Positions 49,535-58,178 of a DNA stretch of 64,000 nucleotides are shown here, piece after piece. The notes under the pieces were generated by a model. That model had not been told where the DNA came from, searched no databases, and saw only the letters and a list, made by a program, of their open reading frames with translations. The DNA is from Micromonospora sp. MW-13. GTDB taxonomy: Bacteria; Actinomycetota; Actinomycetes; Mycobacteriales; Micromonosporaceae. Each line of letters opens with the position of its first letter. The first letter of the stretch is position 1. Location of the stretch: NCBI RefSeq assembly GCF_003434305.1, contig NZ_QKKX01000044.1, positions 124,001 through 188,000 on the forward strand, written 5' to 3'. The translations under genes were made by a program, and so were the position numbers.

Positions 49535-50641
49535 TCAGTCCACCTTGACCGAGCCGTCGGCGCCGACGCTGATGTCCGCGTCGACGCTCTGCCCGCCGGA
49601 GCTGGCGGTGACCTCGATGTCGAACGCGCGTCCGGTGTCCACCGGCACCTCGACGGTCACCGTCAGGTCACCCTTGCTGGCCGTGACCGTCACCTCGTCG
49701 CCGTCGCCGTCGGCACCGGGCCCGGACGGGGCGGACGACGGCGGCCCGTCCACCGACCCGGACGGGGGGATCGGCAGGGTCTGCACCGGGCCGGTGGGCG
49801 TCGTCGTCACCGGCGTCCCACCGGAGGAGGGCGAGGACTGACCGGGTTGGACCGCGACCCACTGGTCGGTGCCGAGCGCCGAGGGCAGGTAGCTGCTCAT
49901 CGAGCCACCGGTCGGGTAGCCCGAGCCGTTGAACGACGGCATGCCGTAGCCGCCGCCCAGGGCCGCCTGCCCCGCCCCGCTGGCGATGCCGGCCATCGGC
50001 GGTGGCGCGAGCACCGGGTTGCCCGCGCTCCCGGCCGGCAGCGCCGCGGCGGACGCCGAGCCACCGTCGTTGTTCTTCGAGAACAACTGCTCGATCTGGC
50101 CGACGATGGTGGCCAGGCCGGTCAGGATCTGGCCGAGGTTGGTCACTCCGATGGCGGTGAGGATGCCACCGATCCCGGTGAGGAACGCCTTGAGGATCCC
50201 GGTGGTGCTGACCGCCAGCGCCCGGCCGGCCGCCTGGGTGTAGGGGTTGGACATCAGCGCGGCGACCGTCGGGTTCACCGCGCCGACCACCGCCCGGTAG
50301 GCCGTCTGCGCGGTGGTCAGCTGCGCGGCGGCACCCTCCAGTTCCCGAACGCCGGCGAACACGGTCTCGATGATCTGCTGGAAGCTGGCGAAGGACTTGG
50401 TCAGCTTCTGCACCACGGAGTCGCTCGCCGATCCGGCGGACCACACCTCACGAAGCTGCTCGCGGGCCCGCTCCAGGTCGGCCAGGAGGGTGACCAGCCG
50501 GGCCACCCGCGCGGTCAACGCCGCAGCGTGGGCGAGGATCGCCTGCGGGTTACCGCCCACGATCGTGGGCAGCGCGACGGTGCCGGGCCCACGACCGCTG
50601 GCAGCGGCGTCCATCGCGCCCGAGTTGGGAATGTCAAACAC
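49535..50641 (-). CDS. WXG-like secreted protein with Gly/Pro-rich tail
   Basis: A 368-aa protein from a GTG with GAGAGGTG upstream. Residues 30-130 form helices with the turn motif REVWSAGSASDSVVQKLTKS (WSAG in place of WxG, at 67-70). A hydrophobic segment (about 150-180) is followed by a long Gly/Ser/Pro/Thr-rich tail (GGYGMPSFNGSGYPTGGSMS) ending in acidic beta-strand repeats (VEVPVDTGRAFDIEVTASSG). It resembles mycobacterial EspA/EspB-like type VII substrates. It is encoded just after the small WXG-like gene and before the 802-aa gene. Confidence 0.72.
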   Translation of the reverse strand: MFDIPNSGAMDAAASGRGPGTVALPTIVGGNPQAILAHAAALTARVARLVTLLADLERAREQLREVWSAGSASDSVVQKLTKSFASFQQIIETVFAGVRELEGAAAQLTTAQTAYRAVVGAVNPTVAALMSNPYTQAAGRALAVSTTGILKAFLTGIGGILTAIGVTNLGQILTGLATIVGQIEQLFSKNNDGGSASAAALPAGSAGNPVLAPPPMAGIASGAGQAALGGGYGMPSFNGSGYPTGGSMSSYLPSALGTDQWVAVQPGQSSPSSGGTPVTTTPTGPVQTLPIPPSGSVDGPPSSAPSGPGADGDGDEVTVTASKGDLTVTVEVPVDTGRAFDIEVTASSGGQSVDADISVGADGSVKVD

Positions 50642-50674
50642 GACGCACCTCTCTCGGCTTCACGTCGTCGGGGT

Positions 50675-51427
50675 TCACCACAGCGACGTCGCATCCGTCA
50701 TCGGGCGGTAGACCCGGACGCGTCCGAACTCCGCCGCCGAGCCGACCGCCCCGTGGTTGTAGAGCTGGCCGTTCGCGCCGGCGACACCGATCACCGGGCC
50801 ACCGTCGCCGACGAAGGGCTGCACGACCACCACGTCGCCGGGGTGTACCAGGCCGGGCACGTCCCGCCCGCTGCCCGAGTAGACCGCCAACAGGCCGACC
50901 CGTTCCTGGTTGGCCGGGCTGCGGTCGAGCCAGTCGGCGAAGTCCCGCGCGTCGCGGAAGGTCACCTCGGTCAGGGGCCGGGCCGAAAGCTCGCCGAGCC
51001 CCGCCCGGCCTAGATAGTCCAGCACGTTGCCGACCGACCCGGGCTCCCCCGCCGCGCCCGCGCTGTCGTTGATCGCGTAGCCGGCGAGGGCGGCGCTGGG
51101 CGCCGCACCGCTGCCGGTGGACGCCCCGCCCAGCGCGGCGGCGACCGCCTGGTCCGCGTCGTCGTAGTCGTTGGCGCTGCGGTGTACCAGGTCGTTGGTC
51201 TCCTGCAGCAGTTGCAGCAGCGTCCGCATGGTGCCGACGACCTGCCCCTGCATCGCGATGTTCGCCGACGCGACCGGCGAGCCCAGCTTCGCGAACGACG
51301 TCGGTGACAGGGTGAGCCGCTCCAGCTCCAGCACCGTGCTGTACGCCTGGAGCAGAAGGCCGACGATGTTGCCGACCACTCCACGTACGGCATCCGGCCG
51401 CACGTGGTACGACGAGTTTGTCGTCAT
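50675..51427 (-). CDS. WXG-like type VII substrate with YxxxD signal
   Basis: A 250-aa protein from the ATG at 51427, which has GAAGGTG 7 nt upstream. The first ~95 residues form a helical hairpin typical of ESX substrates, ending in the export motif YDDAD (88-92; YxxxD). The C-terminal part (about 105-250) is a beta-rich domain with VGLLAVYSGSGRDVPGLVHP and GDVVVVQPFVGDGGPVIGVA, which resembles NlpC/P60-like or CHAP-like folds but lacks an obvious catalytic Cys. It is the first gene of the minus-strand operon ending in eccD, divergent from eccC. Confidence 0.7.
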   Translation of the reverse strand: MTTNSSYHVRPDAVRGVVGNIVGLLLQAYSTVLELERLTLSPTSFAKLGSPVASANIAMQGQVVGTMRTLLQLLQETNDLVHRSANDYDDADQAVAAALGGASTGSGAAPSAALAGYAINDSAGAAGEPGSVGNVLDYLGRAGLGELSARPLTEVTFRDARDFADWLDRSPANQERVGLLAVYSGSGRDVPGLVHPGDVVVVQPFVGDGGPVIGVAGANGQLYNHGAVGSAAEFGRVRVYRPMTDATSLW

Positions 51428-51627
51428 CGTTCGCACCTTCCCGCCAGATCACCCGGCCCGCGTCACACCGGGCCGGACAATTTCGACCGCGCTGGGCCGG
51501 TTCCCGGATGGTTGCGGGTCATCGTAGGTTGATGCGCGCGAGCCCTTAAACGGCAAAACTACCCACGACCTGCTCCGTCAAAGTGACCACGGGTTACCGA
51601 TTCATCGGGCCGAGGAGGCACCGCCGG
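51428..51627 (+). promoter_or_regulatory. Divergent promoter region of eccC and the eccD operon
   Basis: These 200 nt separate the first genes of the two main secretion operons. An AT-rich patch at about 51541-51575 (CCTTAAACGGCAAAACTACC) is the likely promoter area. No known operator could be matched. Confidence 0.35.
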
Positions 51628-54600
51628 ATGTCCGCCGACACCTTCCGCCGCCGGGCTGTACTGCCCGAACCACCACGCGGCGAGATCATGTTGCAGTCCC
51701 CGCCCGCCCTGCCCCGCGGGTCCGGCCAGGCCGGCATGCAACTGATGTTCATGCTGCCGATGATGCTCGGCATGGGTGCCATGTCGTTCGTCTACATCGG
51801 GCGGTCCGGTGGTGCGATGACCTGGGTCTTCGGCGCCCTGTACATCAGCGCCATGGCCGGCATGCTGGTGATGAGCCTGTCCCGTGGGGGCGCCTCGAAG
51901 AAGGCGCAGATCAACGACGAACGGCGCGACTATCTGCGCTACCTCGGCGGGCTGCGCGGCCAGGTCCGTGAGGTGGCGGTCCGCCAGCGGGAGGCGGCCC
52001 TGGCGGCGCTGCCCGACCCGGCCGACCTGTGGTCGTTCGCCGGCACCGAGCGGCTCTGGGAACGGGCCCGCACGGATGCCGACTTCGGTCGGGTCCGGGT
52101 CGGCATCGGGCCCCAGCGGCTGGCCACCGCGCTGCGGGCGCCACAGACCGCCCCGCTGGAGGACCTCGATCCGGTGGCGTCCACCTCGCTGCGGCACTTC
52201 ATCCGCACCTACGCCACCGTCGGCGAGCTGCCGGTGGCGGTGTCCCTACGCTCGTTCCGGCGGGTCACCCTGGCCGGCGACCGTCCCGAGATCCTGGCCC
52301 TCGCCCGGGCCCTGCTGGCCCACCTGGTCACCTTCCACTCCCCCGACAACCTGCGCATCGCCGCCTGCGTCGGGCCGGACCGGCAGGACGGCTGGGACTG
52401 GCTCAAGTGGCTGCCCCACGCGGTGCATCCGGGCCGGGCCGATGCCGGTGGGCCGACCCGGTTGGCCGCGCCCAGCCTCGGGGAGCTGGCCGCGCTGCTC
52501 GCCGACGATCCGGCCGACCCGGCGGCCCGCGGCCCGTTCAAGGCCGGGGCCCGGCCCGAGGCGCCGCACCTGCTGATCGTCATCGACGGAGCAGGCACGC
52601 TGCCCGATGCCGGGCTCGCCCCGCCCGGCGGCCTGGCCGGCACCACCATTCTGGAGATCGGCGGTGGGCCCGGCGGTGGCGCCGACGCGCTCGATCTGGT
52701 GATCTCCGAGGGTCGGCTCGGCATGCGCACCCCGGACGGCGTCGCCCTGGTCGGCGTGCCGGAGCGGCTCAGCGTCGCCGGCGTCGAGGTGGTCGCCCGG
52801 CAGCTCACCGCGTTGCACACCGGCGCGCCGGTGGCCAGCGAGCAGCCGCTGTCCACCACCTTCGGCCTGGCCGACCTGCTCGGCATCGGCGACCCGCGCC
52901 GGCTCGACCCGGCGGTCACCTGGCGCCCCCGGTCGGCCCGGGACCGGCTGCGCATCCCGATCGGGGTGGATCCCGACGGACGCCCGGTCGACCTGGACCT
53001 CAAGGAGTCGGCCGAAGGGGGCATGGGCCCGCACGGGCTGGTCATCGGGGCCACCGGTTCCGGCAAGAGCGAGCTGCTGCGCACCCTGGTCACCGGGCTC
53101 GCCGCCACCCACTCCTCGGAGACGCTCAACCTCGCGTTGATCGACTTCAAGGGTGGCGCCACCTTCGCCGGCATGACCGGCCTGCCGCACACCTGCGCGG
53201 TGATCACCAACCTCGCGGCCGACCTGACCCTGGTCGACCGGATGGCCGACGCGCTGCGCGGCGAACTGGTCCGCCGCCAGGAACTGCTGCGGGCCGCCGG
53301 GAACCACGCCTCGGTACGCGACTACGAGCGGGCCCGGGCCGAGGGCGCACCGCTGCGACCGCTGCCCTCGCTGCTGGTGATCATCGACGAGTTCAGCGAG
53401 CTGCTCTCCAGCCGGCCCGAGTTCATCGACCTGTTCGTGATGATCGGTCGGCTCGGCCGCAGCCTCGGCGTACACCTGATGCTCGCCTCGCAACGACTTG
53501 AGGAGGGGCGGCTACGCGGCCTGGACAGCCATCTGAGCTACCGGATCGGGCTGCGTACCTTCTCCGCGGCGGAGAGCCGGGCGGTCCTCGGGGTGTCCGA
53601 CGCGTACGAACTGCCGCCGGTGCCCGGCTCGGCGTACCTGAAGTGGGACACCACCACCCTGCAACGGTTCAAGGCCGCGTACGTCTCCGGCGAGCTGCCG
53701 CCCGAGCAGGTGGCCGCCGCAGCCGAGGAGATCCCGTACCAGCGGCGGGTGCTGCCGTTCGGGCTCGCCCCGCTGACGCCGGCCGAGGCGGGGCCGGCAC
53801 CCGCACCGGCACCGGCGGGCGGTTCCCACCCGGCGCCGACCAACGGCGAGACCGTGCTGAGCGCCATGATCGGCCGACTGCTCGGCAACGGGCCCGCCGC
53901 GCACCAGATCTGGCTGCCGCCCCTGGCCGAACCGCCCGCCCTGGACCAGTTGCTGCCGCCACTGGGCATCGACCCGCAGCGCGGCCTGACCCCGGTGGGC
54001 TGGGCCGGCAACGGGCAGCTCACCGTGCCGCTGGCCATCGTGGACAAGCCGTTCGAGCAGCGTCGGGACCTACTGTGGGCGGAGCTGTCCGGGGCGGCTG
54101 GGCACGCGCTCGTGCTCGGCGCGCCGCAGAGCGGCAAGAGCACCCTGCTGCGTACCCTGGTGACCGCGCTGGCACTCACCCACACCCCGATCGAGGTGCA
54201 GGTGTTCGTTCTCGACTTCGGTGGCGGTGGCCTGGCCACCCTCTCCGGCCTGCCGCACGTCAGCGGCTACGCCAACCGGATGGACGCCGAGCGGGTCCGC
54301 CGGATCGTCGCCGAGCTGACCGGCCTGCTGGCCGAGCGGGAGCGGTCGTTCGCCGCGCACCGCATCGACTCGATCTCCGACTTCCGGCGCCGTCCACCGC
54401 CCAGCCCGGACGGGCGGACCTTCGGTGACGTGTTCCTCGTCGTCGACGGTTGGATGACCCTGCGCCAGGAGTTCGAGCCGCTGGACGAGTCGGTCACCAC
54501 GCTCGCCGCCCGCGGCCTCGGGTTCGGTCTGCACGTCGTACTGTCGGCCAACCGGGCGATGGAGATCCGGCCGGCCCTGCGCGACCTGATCGGCACCCAC

Positions 54601-55584
54601 GTCGAGCTGCGCCTCGGCGACCCGGCCGACTCGGCGTACGACCGGCGGGCCGCGGCCAACGTGCCGAAGGGCGCACCGGGTCGCGGGCTCACCGCCGACA
54701 AGCTGCACTTCCTCGGTGGGCTGCCGCGCATCGACGCCCGCACCACGGTCAGCGACCTGCCCGACGGCGCGAGCGACCTGGTCAAGCAGGTGGACGCGAG
54801 CTGGCACGGCCCGCGCGCTCCGCAGGTGCGGCTGCTGCCCCGGCTGGTGCCGGCCGGCGACCTGCCCGGTCCGGTTCCCGGTGACCGGCGGATCCCGATC
54901 GGGCTGGCCGAGGCGGACCTGGGACCGGCCTACCTGGACTTCGACGCCGACCCGCACTTCCTCGCCTTCGGCGACGTGGAGTCCGGCAAGACCGGGCTGC
55001 TGCGGGTGCTCGCCCAGCAGATCGCGGCCCGCTATCCGGTGACCGACGCCGCGGTCATCGTCGCCGACTACCGGCGCGGGCTGGTGGACGCGCTCACCGG
55101 CCCGCACCTGCTCGGCTACGCCGGCAGCGAGCCGGTGCTCGCCCAGCTCGTCGCCGAGGCCGCGGAGGGGCTGCGGCGACGCCTGCCCGGTCCGGAGGTG
55201 ACCGCCGCCGAGCTGCGCGAGCGTAGCTGGTGGAGCGGCCCCGAGCTGTTCGTCCTCGTCGACGACTACGACCTGGTGGTGTCACCGAGCCGCAACCCAC
55301 TCGCGCCCCTGCTGGACTTCCTGCCCCAGGCCAAGGACGTCGGCCTGCATCTGGTGCTCACCCGCCGCTCCGGTGGCGCCAGCCGAAGCCTGTTCGAGCC
55401 GGTCGTGCAACGGCTCCGTGACCTGGGCACACCGGGCCTGCTGCTCTCCGGCTCCCGCGACGAGGGCGCGCTGCTGGCCGACGTCAAGCCCAGCAAGCAG
55501 CCGCCCGGACGGGGGCAGTTGGTGGACCGGCGGACCGGGGTGTCGCTGGTGCAACTCGCCTGGGCGCAAACCGATCCGGCCTGA
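51628..55584 (+). CDS. eccC: Type VII secretion ATPase EccC (EccCa-EccCb fusion)
   Basis: A 1318-aa FtsK/SpoIIIE-type motor from the ATG at 51628, which has GAGGAGG 10 nt upstream; a GTG 15 codons earlier is possible. Two N-terminal transmembrane helices (about 37-75; MFMLPMMLGMGAMSFVYI) precede three ATPase domains with Walker A motifs near residues 474 (GATGSGKS), 831 (GAPQSGKST) and 1115 (GDVESGKT). Walker B is complete in the first (LLVIIDEF) but lacks the Glu in the second (FLVVDGW) and has DD in the third (VLVDDYD), as in other EccC proteins, where only the first domain is strongly active. It powers secretion and recognises the C-terminal signals of substrates. Confidence 0.96.
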   Translation: MSADTFRRRAVLPEPPRGEIMLQSPPALPRGSGQAGMQLMFMLPMMLGMGAMSFVYIGRSGGAMTWVFGALYISAMAGMLVMSLSRGGASKKAQINDERRDYLRYLGGLRGQVREVAVRQREAALAALPDPADLWSFAGTERLWERARTDADFGRVRVGIGPQRLATALRAPQTAPLEDLDPVASTSLRHFIRTYATVGELPVAVSLRSFRRVTLAGDRPEILALARALLAHLVTFHSPDNLRIAACVGPDRQDGWDWLKWLPHAVHPGRADAGGPTRLAAPSLGELAALLADDPADPAARGPFKAGARPEAPHLLIVIDGAGTLPDAGLAPPGGLAGTTILEIGGGPGGGADALDLVISEGRLGMRTPDGVALVGVPERLSVAGVEVVARQLTALHTGAPVASEQPLSTTFGLADLLGIGDPRRLDPAVTWRPRSARDRLRIPIGVDPDGRPVDLDLKESAEGGMGPHGLVIGATGSGKSELLRTLVTGLAATHSSETLNLALIDFKGGATFAGMTGLPHTCAVITNLAADLTLVDRMADALRGELVRRQELLRAAGNHASVRDYERARAEGAPLRPLPSLLVIIDEFSELLSSRPEFIDLFVMIGRLGRSLGVHLMLASQRLEEGRLRGLDSHLSYRIGLRTFSAAESRAVLGVSDAYELPPVPGSAYLKWDTTTLQRFKAAYVSGELPPEQVAAAAEEIPYQRRVLPFGLAPLTPAEAGPAPAPAPAGGSHPAPTNGETVLSAMIGRLLGNGPAAHQIWLPPLAEPPALDQLLPPLGIDPQRGLTPVGWAGNGQLTVPLAIVDKPFEQRRDLLWAELSGAAGHALVLGAPQSGKSTLLRTLVTALALTHTPIEVQVFVLDFGGGGLATLSGLPHVSGYANRMDAERVRRIVAELTGLLAERERSFAAHRIDSISDFRRRPPPSPDGRTFGDVFLVVDGWMTLRQEFEPLDESVTTLAARGLGFGLHVVLSANRAMEIRPALRDLIGTHVELRLGDPADSAYDRRAAANVPKGAPGRGLTADKLHFLGGLPRIDARTTVSDLPDGASDLVKQVDASWHGPRAPQVRLLPRLVPAGDLPGPVPGDRRIPIGLAEADLGPAYLDFDADPHFLAFGDVESGKTGLLRVLAQQIAARYPVTDAAVIVADYRRGLVDALTGPHLLGYAGSEPVLAQLVAEAAEGLRRRLPGPEVTAAELRERSWWSGPELFVLVDDYDLVVSPSRNPLAPLLDFLPQAKDVGLHLVLTRRSGGASRSLFEPVVQRLRDLGTPGLLLSGSRDEGALLADVKPSKQPPGRGQLVDRRTGVSLVQLAWAQTDPA

Positions 55585-55761
55585 TCCGGACCGGTCGGCG
55601 CCCGGGCCCCGCTGCCCCGGCGGCGGGTCCGTGTGGGTAATAGTGCCGTGTACGCGACGGGTACTTGTGCCGTACTAACGAAGGGTGACGGATGCATAGC
55701 ATCCCAGCGTGTACGGCGCCGCGAGTCGGCGCGCGACTCCGCCAAGAGGAGGTGACCCGAC

Positions 55762-56112
55762 GTGGCCAGTCCCGGATACCAGAGCGATTCCGCCGCGATG
55801 ACACGAGCGGTCAGCGGGTTCGACGAAGCCGCCACCAACGCGGCTCGGAGCATGAGGGAACTGGAGAGCGAACTCGTATCGGTACTGAGCCGGTACGCCG
55901 GCAACCAGGCCACCGCTTTCTGGCAGCTACAGGGCCGGCTGCAGGAGAGCATGCGAGTTGCCTCACGGGAACTGCAGACCATGTCCGGCCTGGTCAACGA
56001 GAGCTTCCGCAACTACAACTCCGGTGACGTGGCGGCAGCCGACTCCCTGCGCGGCCTCACCGGTGCCGTGGGCGAGGGCAGCCCCGTACTCAGCCGGCTG
56101 GCCGGTGCCTAA
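55762..56112 (+). CDS. WXG100-family protein with YxxxD signal
   Basis: A 116-aa protein from a GTG with GAGGAGGTGA upstream. The helical hairpin has Trp in the turn (AFWQLQGRL, about residue 54, a WXG-like turn) and ends with the type VII export motif YNSGD (85-89). It follows eccC by 177 nt and opens a run of six closely spaced genes. As an EsxA/EsxB-size protein it is probably one partner of an exported heterodimer. Confidence 0.85.
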   Translation: MASPGYQSDSAAMTRAVSGFDEAATNAARSMRELESELVSVLSRYAGNQATAFWQLQGRLQESMRVASRELQTMSGLVNESFRNYNSGDVAAADSLRGLTGAVGEGSPVLSRLAGA

Positions 56113-56135
56113 CCGCCCGGAAGGGGTGATGTGAG

Positions 56136-56438
56136 ATGACCGCCGATGTGATCAACGTCGAATTCGCCGCGCTGCGGGCCGCCGCCGACTCGTTGCAGGT
56201 CAAGGCCCAGGCGTTGAACGGCCACATGGACCAGTTGCAGACCAGCCTGGCCCCGATCAAGCAGACCTGGTACGCCTCCGGCAGCACCGCCGGTCAGGCC
56301 GCGGAGCAGTCCGAGACGCGACTGCGCGCGGCGCTGGCCGACATCATCGCGGTGATCGGCCAGTTCTCCGGCAAGGTACACGAGGCCCACGACACCCAGC
56401 TGGCGCTGGAGAACCGGAACACCAGCTTCTTCGCCTGA
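56136..56438 (+). CDS. WXG100-family protein (second partner)
   Basis: A 100-aa helical-hairpin protein from an ATG with GGAAGGGGTGA upstream. The turn carries WYASGSTAGQ (W45-G49, a stretched WxG), and the C-terminal helix is amphipathic (FSGKVHEAHDTQLALENRN). It lacks a YxxxD motif, as expected for the non-signal partner of an Esx pair, so it likely dimerises with the 116-aa protein 23 nt upstream. Confidence 0.85.
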   Translation: MTADVINVEFAALRAAADSLQVKAQALNGHMDQLQTSLAPIKQTWYASGSTAGQAAEQSETRLRAALADIIAVIGQFSGKVHEAHDTQLALENRNTSFFA

Positions 56439-56551
56439 GCTGGGGCGATCAGCGGCGGCGTGGGGTGGGGCGGGATCCGCCTCCACCCGACGCCGCCGCC
56501 CCGCTGACCGGCGTTGTTCTCAGCCGAGCTCCGAGACAGGAGAGCGCGACG

Positions 56552-56875
56552 ATGTCCCACGAGGAGTCGTTCCGGGTCCACCTCGATTCGCTGCTGGCGT
56601 TCGCCCGCGAGTTGGAGGATCAGCTGGAGGCGATGCGCAAACCGACCGACGGCCTGGGCCAGTTGCGCATCCGGCCGGTCCTGCTCGGCGACTTCGGCGA
56701 GGCGGCGTCGTTGACCGACCGGCACCAGGCTGCCGCCGAACAGATGCACGAACTGCTGCACACCGTGCGGGAGGCGATCGCCTTCGCCAACGACGTGACC
56801 CGCATGATCGCGGACGGGTACGCCGACTACGACATCGGCGTCGCCACGTCCTTCCGGGCGCACGGAAGGGACTGA
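56552..56875 (+). CDS. EspC/EsxB-like helical protein with YxxxD signal
   Basis: A 107-aa protein from the ATG at 56552 with AGGAG upstream. It has no WXG turn but the same two-helix size (FRVHLDSLLAFARELEDQLE, then LGDFGEAASLTDRHQAAAEQ), ending in the export motif YADYD (90-94). Mycobacterial EspC-type proteins share this size, helix pattern and signal and pair with larger partners. It sits directly before the PPE-like gene, so the two may form an exported complex. Confidence 0.72.
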   Translation: MSHEESFRVHLDSLLAFARELEDQLEAMRKPTDGLGQLRIRPVLLGDFGEAASLTDRHQAAAEQMHELLHTVREAIAFANDVTRMIADGYADYDIGVATSFRAHGRD

Positions 56876-56879
56876 CACG

Positions 56880-58178
56880 ATGCCGCGTGGACGCGGTCGG
56901 GCGCATACCGACTTCAGTCAGTACAGCCATCAGGAACTCGTGCGGATGCTGCACGTCGGCAAACCGGAGTCGGTGACCGAGGCGGCGGAGGGCTGGGGAG
57001 CCGCCGGCACCGCGCTGCACGAGCGCGCCGGCGACATCGAGCGCCAGCTCCGCGAGTTCGAGCAGTGGTGGGACGGCGGCGCCGCCCGGCAGTACCAGTT
57101 GATGATCAACGACCTGACTTCGGGTATCCGGCAGGTGGCCAGCACCGCGTTCGCGGTGCGTGACCTGGCCTTCTCCTCCGCCGAGGCGCTCACCACGGCC
57201 CAGGAGGCGATGCCCGCCCCAGTCGCCGTGCCCGATCTCGCCCCCTCCGTCATCGCCGCCGCGACCACGCCCCTGGTCGTCCCCGCGGACACTCCGACCA
57301 GCACCGTCGACACGCTCCGCCAGCATCAGGCCGAGGCGATCGCCGAGGTCCGCGCCCAGCAGCAGACGCAGGCCGCCTCGAACGCGGCTCACCAGCAGGC
57401 GGTGCAGGTGATGTCCACCCTCGCCACCGAGTACGTCACCACCGAGGACGCGATGCCGATCACCCCGAGCGCCGCGTCCCGGCCGACCACCGGCGCGCCG
57501 ATCGAGGAGCCGCCGCCGGTCACGCCACCCCTGCCGCTGGCACCGCAGCCCGGTGGCGATCCGCCGTCCGTACCGGACGGGACACCGGGCGACCCGGGCG
57601 CGGCACCGGGCGACCCGAACGAGCTGCCGCCGGCAACCCAACCCCGGCCGCTGTTCGGCACGATGTTCACCGCCGGGTTGGCCGCGGCCGCCGCCGCGCT
57701 CGGCGGGCGGTTCGCCACCGTCCCGCCCGGCCTGGGGGCCAAGCCGAAGGAGACGAAGAAGGAAACGCAGAAGGGCGCCGCCCCGGTGCCGACGGCCACC
57801 GACGGGGCCGGCGGCGGCGCCCGGATCTCCGGGGGCGGTGCGGGCGGCGGCGGAGTCGGCGGAGGCGGAGGCGGCGTCGACCTGTCGCCGGTGGCGAACC
57901 AGTCCTTGGCCGGCCAGAGTGGCGGCCCGACGGCGAGCGGGCTCGCCGCAGCCGCGGGGGCCGGCGCCGGGGTCGCCGCGGCGAAGGGCATGGGCGGCGG
58001 CTTCATGCCGGCGATGCCCTTCGCCCCGATGGGCGCGGGCGACGCGGCCGGCGGCCGACGTATCCCGCCCTGGCTGGTCGAGACCGAGGACGTGTGGGGC
58101 GAGCAGTCGGTGGTGACGCCGGCGGTGATCGGCGAGGAGCCTGAGTCGAACGAGCCGGGGGCCCGGCCATGGAGGTGA
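56880..58178 (+). CDS. PPE-like type VII substrate with Pro/Gly-rich tail
   Basis: A 432-aa protein starting 4 nt after the previous stop. The N-terminal ~190 residues are helical, with WWDGG (63-67) at the first turn and YVTTE (185-189, YxxxE) at the end, which is the architecture of PPE domains. Residues 195-260 are Pro-rich and 275-380 Gly/Ala-rich (a run of Gly at about 318-330), ending in an acidic tail with PPWLVETEDVWGEQ. It probably pairs with the upstream EspC-like protein, as PE/PPE or EspC/EspB do, and is exported to the surface. Confidence 0.78.
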   Translation: MPRGRGRAHTDFSQYSHQELVRMLHVGKPESVTEAAEGWGAAGTALHERAGDIERQLREFEQWWDGGAARQYQLMINDLTSGIRQVASTAFAVRDLAFSSAEALTTAQEAMPAPVAVPDLAPSVIAAATTPLVVPADTPTSTVDTLRQHQAEAIAEVRAQQQTQAASNAAHQQAVQVMSTLATEYVTTEDAMPITPSAASRPTTGAPIEEPPPVTPPLPLAPQPGGDPPSVPDGTPGDPGAAPGDPNELPPATQPRPLFGTMFTAGLAAAAAALGGRFATVPPGLGAKPKETKKETQKGAAPVPTATDGAGGGARISGGGAGGGGVGGGGGGVDLSPVANQSLAGQSGGPTASGLAAAAGAGAGVAAAKGMGGGFMPAMPFAPMGAGDAAGGRRIPPWLVETEDVWGEQSVVTPAVIGEEPESNEPGARPWR

